Source: Lojkania enalia
Taxonomy: Eukaryota; Ascomycota; Dothideomycetes; Pleosporales
Length of the DNA stretch: 64,000 bases
NCBI GenBank assembly: GCA_010094045.1
Contig: ML986597.1
Span: forward strand, 31,965-95,964
Direction: 5' to 3'
Shown: piece after piece, positions 13,155-25,894 of the stretch
Position numbering within the stretch: the first letter of the stretch is position 1
Layout of the letters: every line of letters starts with the position of its first letter
Translations under genes and position numbers: made by a program
Notes under the pieces: generated by a model
Told to the model about the DNA's origin: nothing
The model's input: only the letters and a program-made list of their open reading frames with translations
The model's database searches: none

Positions 13155-13365
13155 TATTATAGTATTCTTATATTCCCTCTAATACTTATATATAGCGCGC
13201 TCGCTTTAGTATATATACTTTCTTCTTCTTTTTTATCTTCCTACTTACCTTACGTTTAGCTTACTCCTTAGCTATCCTCTTATATAACACCTAAGATCTA
13301 TATATAGTATACTATATTAAATATTAGATAAGCCTTATCGTTTCTACTTATAGCCTCTTATAATA
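13155..13365. repeat. Right LTR of TRIM-1
   Basis: 211 bp, same length as the left repeat, differing mainly by C-to-T and G-to-A changes. Confidence 0.93.
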
Positions 13366-14946
13366 TCTAGCTAGTAGCTAATAGCTATTACTAGCAGCTA
13401 ATTTAGGTATTATAGTAAGGGTAGTATAGGTATAGAGGTATTATAGTATTACTATAATAGTACCCCCCTTTTAGTTATAAATTTTTATAAGTTAGATCTT
13501 TATATTATATTTAGGTTATTTATAATTAAGTAGTAGTTATTAATACTAGTATTAGTTAAAATTATAAGTATATTAGCGTAATTAGTTATTATTATATAAT
13601 AGTATTATATTAAGGATTAGGTCGGTTCGGTTTATATAATAGTACTATACTAGAGATTAGTAGTAGTATTATTACTAGTATTATATTAGTATAGTATTAT
13701 TATAGACGTTTACGAATATACTTAGATTAGATTTTAACGCCCAATTAAAAATCTAGACGTAATATTATATTCGGGTCTTATTTATTTAAATTTCTAGTAT
13801 AATAATCTTCTACAATAGTTATCTTAGTAAAGTTACTAGTCAGGTACTATTCTGGGTTATAATAGCTAGTCTACTTAACTAGATATTTATACTAGCATCT
13901 CTATTAGTTATAGTAGAGGTCTTCTATTTACTCGACGAGGTATTCTAATTTTCTATTAATCTTAATAGGTTTAGAGTTATATACTAACTAGATAAGTAGT
14001 TAAATAACTTAAGTACTAGCTATAACATATTCTACTATCGAAGTGGCTAAACTATCGAAGTAGCTACTTTTTCTTAGTATTATAAATACTATATACGAAC
14101 TATAATAAATCTATAATATAACCTTCTATTAATTTAATAAAAAGGTAGAATTAAGCTTATCTTATAGGTATATAAATTAGGCCAGTTTAAAAGCGTGCGA
14201 CGCGCTGCTATAGCTTTTAATATATAATATTAACAACTTTCTACTCAACTTTATAGAATTGTGTTTCGCTCTTATATATAACTAAATTACTAGAAGCTTA
14301 TAGTAACTGAAGAATAAATAATTGTATAATATATTCTTAACCTTAATTCGCAAGGATTTACGCTCTAGCTATATAAGGTAGTAGATATAGTAGATAAACT
14401 ATTAGGCGTATATAGTAGAATACTTATAGGAAAGAATTAGCCTAAACGATTTATAGCGCGTATAAATAAGCTTAAAATAGCCTTTAATTAAGTAAAAGAT
14501 TGTTAAAGAATAAAATAAGAGAATCTAGAAGTTATTAACATATAGTTTAAGCTCGTATAAAATATAATTATATAATATAGTATATATAATAATAATATCT
14601 ACAACTTTAATAAGATAGGTTTTTAGATAGGTATTATTAGTACTATAAAAATTATTATAGGTTTAAAATATCGTATAAAGTCTACTCTTATATAGTTAAG
14701 TAATTGCGAGTAGGTTATAATTATCTAGAGTATTTATACTGCTACGTACGCGACCCCGCTATTTATTATCTATAAAAGACGCGTCTATATCTTTATATAG
14801 TATAAAGAAGTAGATATACTATATAATTAGAAAATTTTAGTTTCTAAGAACGGCTGGACAAATAATATGCTTAGTTTTAAGTAGCTAAAGTACTTTAATA
14901 AGTATATAAAGATACGTTAGGTAGGATTATATAAGCTACTTATTTT

Positions 14947-15150
14947 TGTTATGGGGATTTTCGGCTAGTCTGCCGAGCTGTATTAGATATCGACGTACAA
15001 TATCACGGTCGATATCACGCCGGATATCACGCTAGATATCAGCTAATATACCCCTTTTTTATATATATAAATATAGCCCGCTGGCCATCTTCAATCAAGT
15101 AGTTCAGCTCCTCATCTCCCTCCCTGAGACAAGATTCGCCTCTTACTACA
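14947..15150 (+). repeat. 5' LTR of Copia-2
   Basis: 204 bp, TGTTATGGGG...CTTACTACA, with the 12-bp GATATC-type array about 40-100 bp from the start. Confidence 0.96.
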
Positions 15151-15424
15151 GTTATAAGCCCGGTTACCGCACTAAAATAGCTGCAACTTAATTTATATAT
15201 TACGATCAATATCGCTCCTTTTTTGTTTAGTATCGCAATATCGCGATATTATCATTATTATCGTTTACCAACGATTTTTTTGGGCACTCAACCATCAGAA
15301 TTACGTGTAAATTCTACACTTTATAAGCCTATTAATACGCTGTATCGTGTTTAAGGCTATTTTATTCTCTAGTATCGATATATCCTAGTATATTTCTAGT
15401 GTTGCAACGGTTATACACTCCTCT

Positions 15425-18400
15425 ATAGCTATATCTAAGAAGAAGATACTTAGTACTCCTAGCGATTAGGAGGATTAGCTTGAGCAGCGTAAACTAACAG
15501 CTAGTAGGCTAAGAGTATAAGAATATTTGGATCCAAGCGTACCTCCTAAAGAGGTTAAAATCTATAGGCTAGAACCTCCCCTCTCTAATATGGGTGAGTT
15601 CCGGACCCCGAAGATAAATCTAGAAGGGGAAATAGAAAGATACCCCTCTAGCAGAGTTATATATAAGGAGATAACCTCGATATAAACAATAGATTGGAAC
15701 TGGGTAAGGGACTAGTATAACTAATAGAGGAAGGATTAGATTAAGATCGACGACGCTCTCCGTACTATATATAGTAATATTCTAACGATAATATCGCCTT
15801 AATATAAAGTAATACTTAGCAATAATATAACTAGCTACGAGATTCTTAGAATCTTATAGGAAAAGTTAGCGCCTACTATTAAGTTAAGGGAGCAACTAAT
15901 CTAGAAGGAATATTAAGCTCTCCTTAAGTACCCAACTAATAGAGAGGTAGAGAAGTAGCTAAATTAGTAGAATCAGGTAATCTGTCGTACTAAAGCTGCT
16001 AGCTTAGCAGAAGTTTAGGGCCTTAGAGTAGAAAAGGATTTTCTTCTAACGGTTACTAAGAAAGATAAGGTGTGGGCGCTAATCTATATAGTACCGATTA
16101 ACGCTAAAAATAAGCTAGGTAGGATTAATTAACCAATTCCTATAATTAAACAATTGGTATACTAATATGCTAATTACTATAGATATTTTAATCTATAGAA
16201 AGCGCTCGGCTTGTTTACAGCTTCACAACATCTATTAATTTCTTAAGCAAATTCTAATAGTACTATATAGTAGCTTTAAGAAAAATCTGGTTTGCGATCG
16301 CGTACTCTACTACCCTACTTCTATAAGAAGCGGCACTTCTAGAGTAATTGCAAGTACGTAAACGAATCGATTAAGCTACTAAACTGGGTACTAGATTAGG
16401 AAATACTAAAAGCCCGAGATAATATCTTAAATAGGAATAACTAGGGGAAAAAGAATACCCTAAAGGTAAATATAGAAAAATATAAGAAGTCGAAATCCTT
16501 ATTCGATAGTAAAGCTTCTACGAAAGCTACTAGCTTCTAGGGAAATACTCAGGTGATTTAAAGGGGCAATTTTTCAGCGAGTACTACCCCTAAGAAAGAA
16601 GATACTAGTATCCTAAATTAGTAGATACTTGATCTAGGTTCTAATATCTATATATGCAACTCTAAGGCTTTTAGTTAGTAGACTACTCGGATGGTAAATT
16701 CTAAAGATAAAATTGCTGCGGGAGGTAGTATATATCTTATATTAGAATAGGGTACTATTATAATTATAATTAATTCTCCTACAGGCCTAAGGGATATTAA
16801 GCTAATAGAAGTCGCTTACGTCCCTTAGTTGCTAACTAATATAATGGCCCTAATTAGAAATAGGGAATAGAGTATTTAGTTCAACTCAGGCAGAGATTAC
16901 CTTTACTAGTATAATTACTATAATATCGTTTGTTATTTAGAGTTGTTTAATAGCTACTAGCTACTAGACGCAGACCTAGTAAAAAGGCCTCTACTCGATT
17001 TACTTTCCGGATATAAGACAGTTGTAGCAATTAAGGAAAAGTTCTTCTATCGCTAGTAACTAATATAAATTATTTCTTTAGCTAAAGCGTACCGATTATT
17101 AGGCTACTTAGGTAGAGATTTAGTATTAGCCCTACCTTAGGCAGCTGAGGGTATCTAGTTAAGCAATTAGGAAGTACTAGTATAGTAAGATTACTAGATA
17201 TATATACAAGCGAAGTTATTACAGTAGATTAGCTGGTGTAGTTAGCTTTACCTAGCTACTAAACTATTTAAGAGAATCGCGATTGATATTATATAACTTT
17301 AGAAGAACCACGAGAGGTGCTATAATAGTAAGAGATATCTATTTTATATAGTTAATCAGGTATCCTAATAGTATAAAGAATTTATAATATATAATTAGTT
17401 AAAATCCACCCTCGCGAAAGCCTTTAAAATACTATTAGTAAAAATTAAATAACAGTATAAAAGAAAGATCGTATATATCTGTATAGATAACAACTTAAGC
17501 TTCTTAGAACTTACAGAAGTATTACTTAATTAAGAAATTGCGATTGAAGCTCGCGCGCCTTATACGCCTAAGTAGAATAGTCTAGCGGAGTAAGTAGGAT
17601 ACTAAATTATAACCCGCACGCGCGCTCTCGCGATAGAAGGTAATATCTCTAATAAATATACTAACAAATTAGTTTACACGGTAATATACCTACTTAATAA
17701 GACGCCGATTGCAAGCCTTTAATTTAAAACCCTATATAAGGCCGTTTTTAGCTATAAACTGTCTCTTACTCACCTTTAGGTTATAAGATCGCAAGCGTAC
17801 GTTTTAGATAAAACTCTATTAAAAGGTAATAAACTAGCGTCGTAGATACTAATCGGGAAACTCTTATAATACAGGAGTACGAATATATACTAAGTGCTGA
17901 TTCCGAAACTAAAACGGGTACTTAATACCAGGGACGTTGTATTTAGCGATATTATATCTAGTAAGGAAGAGGAATATCTACTAAAAGAATCTCTAGAGAA
18001 GATTCTTTTTCAAATTAATAATATTAAGAGCTCTATTAATAGTAGTAACGATGAAATGATTAAAGTCGCAGAAGCGATCTACGAGGATTAGCTGCCTAAT
18101 TAAGATATCTCTACTGAGTCAGCAGGTAATTTAATTAGTAAGAAGGCCTATTAGTAGGAGAATACTATTTTTAAAGAACAAATTGACGATATTACTAGTA
18201 ATTAGAAACTCCTAACGCTAGAATTAATACCAGCACTAGTGCTAAGAAATCAGGATGCCCCTATAGCGCTGCTAGTAGATAGTAAGGATACTGCGTTTAG
18301 CGATAATTTGCTATAAGGATAGTAACTATCGCCTCCTTATACTTCTATACTCTTAAGAAGAATAAATAATGCCCCGCGGAGGGAAGAAATTAGTAGTTAA

Positions 18401-20200
18401 GTATTAAGAGATAATATAATCTAGGGAGGCAGGTTTCTACGCAGCCGCAGGCCACCTTAGTTATACTTTACTACCTTCGCAGCACTATCTAATAGCGAGC
18501 TAATACCGGCAAATTATATGAAGGAAACTTGTACTATCGGAAAATATTATTGCAATTAGCTTCTACTAGAACCGAAGTACTATAAGAATCTAAAGAATTA
18601 CCCTTTTAGTACTAGCTTCTATAAGGCCTGTCGCGCTGAGTTATAGAAGTAGGAGGATATAGATATCTAGTAAAAGGTAATAATCCTCTAAGACTCTGCT
18701 AAAATTCTCCTAGTAATATAGGTATTCGCATATAAATTTAATAAGAACGGTTTCCTATATAAATTTAAGGCTAGATTAGTCGTACGCGGCGATCTGCAAT
18801 CTTAATAGGGAGATACCTATACTATTATACTAGCCGCACGAACCTTTCGCTTTCTAATATCGATTGCAACTTATTTTAAACTTAATATATACCAGTTTAA
18901 TGTCGTTAACACATTCCTTAACTGCTGATTAGATAGGTTAATATATATCTATATACTAGAAGGTTTTGTATATAAGTATAGGAAATATCTACAACTATAG
19001 AAAGTTATATACAGCCTTAAGGATGCTCCGAAACTTTGGTATTATAAGCTAGATAGGACTCTAAGGTAATTAGGCCTTAAAATAGTACTAGGAATATCTT
19101 GCTTATACGTAAATAATAAGCTAATCGTCTTCTTTTACGTTAATAATATTATAATCCTAGTTTACCTATTAAATATCTCTGCTAAGCAGAAATTTGAATC
19201 GCAATTAAGTAATAAATACGAACTTTAATCCTTCGGAGATCTAAATTAGTTTCTAGGAGTTTGAGTCGTACGTAATATACAGTAGCGTAAGACCTGGCTG
19301 CTACAGGACTTATTTATTAATAAGGTAGCAGCGCGATTTAATATTACGGTTAATAAGAAGGCGCTGAGTACGCCTCTATACGAGAATATACTACTAGCTG
19401 CTACTAAGGAATCCTCTAATAGGATATCTTACTACTAATAACTAATTAGTTATCTAGCCTGGATCGTAGTTTTTACACGCCCTGATATCGCGTGAGTGTA
19501 CTCGATATTATTATAATACCTCTAGAACCCTAGTAATTATTATATTAACGCTACCTTAAGGGTATAGCGATATCTAATTAGTACGAAGTACTTAGTAATT
19601 ACAGCAACAGCTGATGATATATAAAACACTTCTACTATCAGCTAGAGTAGTAATACTGATTATGTTAACCCTATAGAGCAATTACTATTCTATAGCATAT
19701 CTAATACAGCCTTCGGCGATAATCCTAATACTCGTTAAAGTTCTTATAGCTATATATTTTAACTTTTTAGGATGCCGATCGATTGGAAAGCCTTAATTTA
19801 GCGTAAGGTTATAAAATCGACTACTGAGGCAGAATTATTAGCACTATTAGTCGCCGGATTAGAAATGGAGTAGTAGTAGAAGGCCTTCGCCTTACTGCGC
19901 TTCTATATTAACGCGCAACCAGTACTACTTTATAATAATTAATAAATAGTAGATATTGTAAATAAGCTATCTGAGCGTCTTAATACTAAACTTCGCTATG
20001 TAGATATATACCAGTACTAGCTACGTTAAGAAGTAGCAGAGTAGAGACTTACAATTAGTTGGCAACCGACGAATCTAATGCCAGCCGACGGCCTTACAAA
20101 AGTTCTACAGCCGTAACAATACTAAAGGTTTATTAAGCAACTGAAAATAGAAGATATTTCAGCTAGAATCGAATCTCAGGAATTTCTATCAGCTAAATAA
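15425..20200 (+). pseudogene. Copia-2 gag-pol polyprotein remnant
   Basis: Same 1592-codon frame as Copia-1, offset by 13046 bp, with no indels between them. Gag begins around a start codon now ATA. A decayed zinc knuckle is at about 16318-16360 and an aspartic protease motif (ILDLGSNIYICNS) at about 16620-16670. Integrase follows, then an open stretch from 17894 to 18091 containing the integrase-tail motif LNTRDVVF. RT lies at about 18690-19290 with YVNN in place of YVDD. RNase H (TTEAELLAL, DIVNKLSERLNTKLRYVDIY, MPADGLTK) ends at 20200. Many TAA/TAG stops stand where relatives have Gln or Trp. This copy is somewhat less damaged than Copia-1 in RNase H. Confidence 0.92.
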
Positions 20201-20396
20201 ATCGATTACTAACAAGAATCTTAGAGGGTGATCAAAAATTGATTATAACTTACCCTATATCACATTAAATTGATATTTCTACAAGCGTACTTAGCTCTAC
20301 TACCAGTTACTCTATACAATTTACCTCTTTTAGTATAGTATCTACCTTCATTTTTTTCGACGCAGCTTCTCCTTCGCAGTTAAAGCTGGGGGGGTA

Positions 20397-20600
20397 TATT
20401 ATAGGGATTTTCGGCTAGTCTGCCGAGCTGTATTAGATATCGACGTATAATATCACGGTCGATATCACGCCGGATATTACGCTGGATATTAGCTAATATA
20501 CCCCTTTTTCATGTACATAAATATGGCCCGCTGGCTATCTTCAATCAAGCAGTTCAGCTCCTCATCTCCCTCCCTGAGACAAGATTCGCCTCTCACCACA
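20397..20600 (+). repeat. 3' LTR of Copia-2
   Basis: 204 bp, TATTATAGGG...CTCACCACA. It is directly followed by the ATTTT target duplication and the rest of P1. Confidence 0.96.
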
Positions 20601-23600
20601 ATTTTAGACGGCTATAAAAGCTACCTTAACTAGAAATTTAAAGATTAATACTTTATACGAAAGATTCTAATACTTTATATACCTTCTTATTTATTATATA
20701 TACTTCAGCCTTTTAATATAGTTTACTTTTTACTATTAAAGCTAAAATACTTATAGTATATATAAAACTTAGTACGCCAACGCGTCTACTATATTAATAA
20801 AAAAGGCTTTCTTCCAGCCTTTAAGGACGCGTTTTTTAATATATTTACGTATAAGAACTATTAAAAGGCTTTTAAAGTAATAGAAATTATTCTTCTAAAT
20901 ATATAGGTTATATTAAATCGCCTTAACATATAACTATATACCCTACTAAAACTACTTCTATAAGAAGACTTCTAATAGTCTAAAACTCTAAGTAATATAT
21001 ATAAATTTGGGTTACAATTAATACTTATACGAAAGTCCTTTATACAATTACTAAAAGAGGTGTAAGAAGGATTCTTACAGCTTATAAAAGGTGCTAAGTT
21101 AATACTATATTAGAATACGCTTCTTTAAGCTTATAACTCTAAGCTTAAAAGGTAATTAGAAGAAGTAACTAAGCGTAAAACGTATAAAAGAAAGTATATT
21201 TAGTATAGCGGTACAGTATTATATAGTAAAGGATCTTTATACATAGCTGCTGAAGTATCTATAAGCTCTTAGCCCTTTAAGAAGACTCGTAGTACTAATA
21301 CTTAAGAAAGGGCTCAACCAGCTTAACGCTACTATAGTAACTGTAGTAAGACTGGATATAACGCTTATACGTGCTAAAAGGATAGTAGGGAAAATTCTAA
21401 ATTAGATAAAAGTATATTATATATAGAATCTTTTATTAGTATTAAGTAAATTAACTTTTTATATATAGTATTTATTGCGCTAAGAAAAAGTAGCCGCTTT
21501 AATAGTTTAGCCGCTTCGATAGTAGAATATATTAATAGTAATATATAAAATATAGGATATATTTTAGCTAATTTAGGTAGCTTTAATCTATAAATATACA
21601 AGAATACCTTTATAATAACCTTATAAGAGCCTATATTCTTCTAGTTAAACTTTTTTAACGGTCTTTATATACGTATATTTCTAATATCTAGCTAGACTAA
21701 ATTACTAACCTAGTAGTTAGAGGCTAGTATATACTTACAGTTAGTATACTCTTATTAGAATACTTATATCTAGATAAGTTCTTCTCTAATATACTCTATA
21801 ATACCCTTTATCTTATTAACTAGTCTATTAGCTTTCTAGACTATTAGGGACTATTTTAATAGTTAATAGATTCTTATAGACGGTTTAAAGCCTATTTAAG
21901 GGTGCTAGTTAAAGTAGGCTAGAAATAGAGAGACTTTTATTAATTTAGACACTATATTATTTACTTTAAACTATACTATTAGTAGCTATTTAATCTAGTT
22001 ATTTTATTTATAGCTAGTATAAGCTTAGAAAACCTATTCTATTACTACGTTAGTATTTTCTATCTAGCTATTAGTTTCTAGATAGAAGCTAGTTAATATA
22101 TATATATTAATTTATAGCTATCTATAGAGTTTTTAGTAAAAGGTAGAAATAAACTATATCTTACAGTCGGATATAATAGTATATAGTAGTCTATAGTAAA
22201 CCTATATATAGTAATAGAATAGTTGGATAATATTAGAAGTTTCGATTCTTATATATAGTATTAAGTATCTATACTTACTAAGCCTATTAACTACTACTAT
22301 AATATTTATATAACCTTCTAATTCTAGTAGATTAGTTTTAATAATCTATAGTACTTCTTTTTAGAAGTTTTACTTCTTTAGTATATATAATAATAGTTTA
22401 TATATTATTATACTAAGTTAAATATCTTTAACTAATAGTATTTACGCTAGAGTAGTTCTAAGGTCTTTTCTTAACTAAAGTATCTACTAGATAGTAAGTT
22501 ATAGATAGCTTATAGTAGCTTAAGCTTTAGCTTGTTATAGTCTAGTATTATAAGTTAATCTTAGTAGTAGAGTTAGTTATTATACTCTTTATAGTTAGCT
22601 AGAATTAAGAGCTTAAATTAATAAGTTCTTTCTCTTAGTAGCTTTAGAGTATTTTAGATTAGATTATTATTCGGGTATTCTTTATTAATAATCTCTATAA
22701 TTAATTAACCTATTTTTATCTATTAGAATAGTTTAGGACGAAGTAATATCTATTAATAACTTCTACAGGCCTCTTCTTATATAGGCTTATTCTATAATCT
22801 TCGAGTTAAAGTATTAGACTTTTTTCTAAGTTTTCTAGATTAGTATATAATACTAAAGTTAAACCTTAATATATATTCTAATTAATAGGCCTATTAGTAG
22901 CTTAGCTATTTTATTATTACAAAGTACTATAAGTTCTTATAATTATTTAGTACTTCTATAGAGAATACTATACCTTCTAATTCGGGCCTCTATTACTTAA
23001 AATATTAGATAATTGTAAGTATTTCCTTATTATATATTTTATAGTTACCTTTAGTAGAGTTTATACGCTTAGAGAAGTAGATAATAGGTCTTAGTTTACT
23101 GTTAGCGCCTCTCTAGAATAGTATACTAGCTATTATAAAATTAAACGTATTAGCTTCTACTACTATTAGTAGCTTAGGGTTAAAATATTAGAGAATTAGT
23201 ATAGAGATAAAGACATCTTTTAGGTAGTTAAAGGAATATTAACAGCTATTATTCTAGTTAAATCGAGTGTTCTTCTTAGTTAGGGCTACTAAGGGGGAGA
23301 CTTTTTATAAGAAGTTACTAATAAATTATTAGTAGAAGTTTATAAAGCTTATAAAGGCTTAAATATCTTTTATATTTTTAAAGTATTTCTAGTTAATAAT
23401 TATTTCTACCTTCTTCGGGTTTATATAGATCTCTTCTATAATAATTATATATTCTAGATAAGTTACTTCTAACTAGTAGAACTTATATTTATTTATATTA
23501 AACTATAAACTATTTACTTTTAAGACTTTAAAAACTAGCTAGATATACTACTTATAATTCTTTAGATTCTTACTAAATATTAGAATATTATTAATATAGG

Positions 23601-25354
23601 TAGTATAGAATATATTAAAGTATAGTCTTAATATATTATTTATAAAGTATTAGAACGTACTTAAAATATTAGCTAGGTTAAAGAATATTACTAAGTATTT
23701 AAATAGCTAATAGTATATATAAAAAATAGTCTTCTATTTATCTCCTTTAGTAATTCTTAGTTTATTAAACGTGGTAATAATATTAAGTTTTATATAGTAT
23801 TTAGCTTTACTAAATTAGGTTAATATTTTTTAGATTAGTAAAATTAGATATTAGTTCTTAATAGTAATAGTATTTAGGGTTCTATAGTCTATATAGAATT
23901 GGAGACTATCTTTAGATTTTTTTTATAAAGATTATAGATATAGCTATTAGTAATAAGCTTACTCTAATAAATCTCTTAGATAAGTTCTTATTAAGGTACT
24001 TTCTTAGTACCTTTAACTTATTCTAGAATATCTTATAGAGTAGACTAAAACTAGCTTATTTACTATTTTCTAGTTTAATCTTATAATTATATAGTTATTA
24101 TTTAAGCAGCTTATTTATATTCTTATATAAGAAAATAGATAATAGGTTATAGTATTTTTTAGGTACTTTAGTAATAGGGTTAGTATATACCTTTAAAGCT
24201 AGAGCTTTATTAATATTAGCTATTAATATAGCGAAGATTTTATAGTTAGAATATTAGAAGAGTTAAACTAGTAGTATAGTACTTATATAGTATATATCTA
24301 GTTATAGTATAGACTTTAGGTATTTAAACTTAAATAGATCCTCTTAGTTATAATCTTTATTTAAAGTTAAATTAGTTTTAGTTTTAGACTCTTTTAACTA
24401 GTATAATATTTTAGATAGTTAGTAATTATATTAGATATAGCTTAATAGATAGAGCTTTAAGTAGTACTATCTAGGCTTTAAGCTATATAAGGGTTATAAA
24501 TTAGTTACTTTAGAATCTTCTTTTATATTAGGTTTAGGTAGTTTATAGTCTTTAATAACTATTTAAGTAGCTTATTAGTAGATAGTAATACTAGTAGATT
24601 ATAAGTATTAAGTTAGGTATTAGTTAGTAGTAAAAACTAGCTATTTATTCTTATAGTCTAGGTTTATATAATATTTATATATTTATAGCTATCTTAAAAT
24701 TAACTAGTATTTTTCTAGTATAGTTATATAGAAATATACTATTTCTAAATAGTTTAGGTATTAGAGAATTAGAGAAATTAAATAGAAAATAGTTCTTTTA
24801 TAGAAAACTTCTCTATTAAAGCTGGTTAAGTATAGGTTATATAAGAGTTATATTTTTTAGAGTTTTAGGGTATATACGAGGTTTTTATAGATATAACTAT
24901 AACTAGTAGCCCTAGTATTAATAAGAATATTAATATTTTACTAAACTAGGTCTTAATAGATTAAAAAAAGAGTTAAGATCTAGTAGTTTTATAACTATTT
25001 CTATAGAAGCTAGTTCTATAGATATATAGAGATTTAATATAAGTATAGTTCTAAAAAGTAATTTACTTCTAGAACAGACCTTTTAGTAATATTCTAGTTA
25101 GTAAAACTAGCTGCGTTTAAGAATAAGAGTAATAGCCTTATCTATAGAATAATAAGCGTATTAAGAATTAGTTAGAAGATTAGTTAGAGGATTAAGAGTA
25201 GGACCTATAGGGTATAGTAGAGCTCTAAGACTCTTAATAGATTAATAGTAGAGGGGCGCTATATTTTAGTAAAATATATTTCTTACTACTATACTTATAA
25301 TAATATCTTTTATAGTAGCGCCTTTCTTATTTATTAGAGCTTATAGGCGTATAG

Positions 25355-25894
25355 TATTATGAACACAGAACGCTAAGAGGCACCGCCTCTGTGGCTAGGG
25401 CTTGATCCAACATCAGCTACTGTGGAGGTCGACTCGGACGAGGACCGACAGGGTAATAACAGGCAGAAGCATGTTAGGGACCAGTCATCGGATAGTAAGC
25501 AGTAGGACTGCGGGAACTGGGGAGATAATTGGTTGGACGATAAAGCATGGCACAACCTATACACGTGACTATAGCAGAAGTGTTAGGTATGACAGGATGG
25601 ACCTGACAGACCTAACAGACCTAACAAGCTAGGCTTAGCGGTCTTGGACTTGACTATATAAGAAGGGGAGATCTTCTACTAAGATTAAGTCCTTCGTAGT
25701 TATTCTCGCAGATTTATCTCGTTACTCTGTTAGACTTCTAAATATACTTGTTACATTCGAAGAACCGGCGAACCTAATACTCTCTCATCACTAAAGCCAC
25801 CACCTCTAACCAACCTAATGTAAATAAGGCCCCGGCGCGCGTACGACTGCAACGGCGGTCGTTATATATACCAGCAGCACATAGGTTAGTAATA
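25355..25894. mobile_element. Solo LTR of an unidentified LTR retrotransposon, hardly RIP-mutated
   Basis: A 540-bp insertion in Gypsy-A2, bounded by TATTATGAACAC and GGTTAGTAATA (inferred TG...CA) with a 5-bp duplication TATAG (25350-25354 and 25895-25899). The uninterrupted sequence exists in Gypsy-A1 and A5. It contains a promoter-like TATATAAGAAGGGG at about 25655. Base composition is far richer in GC than anything around it, with abundant CA and TG. No element interior is attached, so it is a recombined solo LTR. Short open frames on both strands inside it are not genes. It matches no other LTR in this window. Confidence 0.85.

Larger units (their letters stand above)
12100..13365. mobile_element. 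TRIM-1: small non-autonomous LTR element
   Basis: A 1266-bp element with two 211-bp direct terminal repeats (12100-12310 and 13155-13365) and a perfect 5-bp duplication TCTAG (12095-12099 and 13366-13370). The interior (844 bp) shows no gag or pol motif in any frame I read. It contains a degenerate tandem repeat and ends with a purine-rich AAAGAGGGGGG tract before the right repeat. Its ends (inferred TGTTACGG...CCGTAACA) match those of Gypsy-A, suggesting Gypsy-A proteins mobilised it. It fits the definition of a terminal-repeat retrotransposon in miniature. It sits inside the 3' LTR of Gypsy-A2. Confidence 0.9.
11886..13459 (-). repeat. 3' LTR of Gypsy-A2, split by TRIM-1
   Basis: Pieces 11886-12099 and 13371-13459 together give 303 bp, matching other Gypsy-A LTRs. 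The split carries the TCTAG duplication made by the TRIM. A C-run at 13463-13468 is the reverse complement of the polypurine tract. Confidence 0.93.
14947..20600 (+). mobile_element. Copia-2: complete Ty1/Copia retrotransposon, RIP-inactivated
   Basis: 5654 bp, identical in length to Copia-1, with 204-bp LTRs and a clean 5-bp duplication ATTTT (14942-14946 and 20601-20605). The uninterrupted target is seen in P2 at about 27318-27326. The left LTR keeps the undamaged start TGTTATGGGG and the right LTR the end CACCACA, so this copy defines the true TG...CA termini. A G-rich polypurine tract (about 20384-20394) precedes the 3' LTR. Confidence 0.96.
14290..21400 (+). pseudogene. P1 transposase remnant (DDE_1, pogo type), interrupted by Copia-2
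   Basis: Decayed DDE transposase. The N-terminal part (about 14310-14560) reads like the psq/CENP-B HTH region: EE, then IIVQYILNLNSQGF and IGKNWPKRF-like segments. The first catalytic motif is at about 14600-14640 as NFNKIGF, with the usual Asp now Asn. Copia-2 entered next to the second catalytic Asp, whose context resumes at about 20603 as LDGYKSYLN. Beyond come LQPFNIVYF and GFLPAFKDAFF segments. The C terminus at about 21325-21380 holds a zinc-knuckle-like NCSKTGYNAYTC. Cys/His losses and stops match RIP. Not functional. Confidence 0.85.
14025..21532 (+). mobile_element. Pogo element P1 (Fot1/pogo), complete ends, split by Copia-2
   Basis: After removing Copia-2 and its duplicated ATTTT the element is 1849 bp, a usual size for fungal pogo elements. 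Terminal inverted repeats start ACATATTCTACTATCGAAG on the left and the reverse complement ATATATTCTACTATCGAAG on the right. TA target duplications are at 14023-14024 and 21533-21534. The empty site is visible in other Gypsy-A copies. Each terminal repeat contains the box ACTATCGAAG(T/C)(G/A)GC twice in tandem. The host sequence is Gypsy-A2. Confidence 0.93.

Noticed and set aside
21374..21601. 75-codon minus-strand frame rich in Leu, Ile and Tyr
   Set aside because: Spans the P1 right terminal repeat and Gypsy-A2; its composition follows from TpA-rich DNA.
25373..25632. Overlapping open frames on both strands in a GC-rich patch
   Set aside because: The patch is a solo LTR with TSDs; the frames are open only because GC is higher there.
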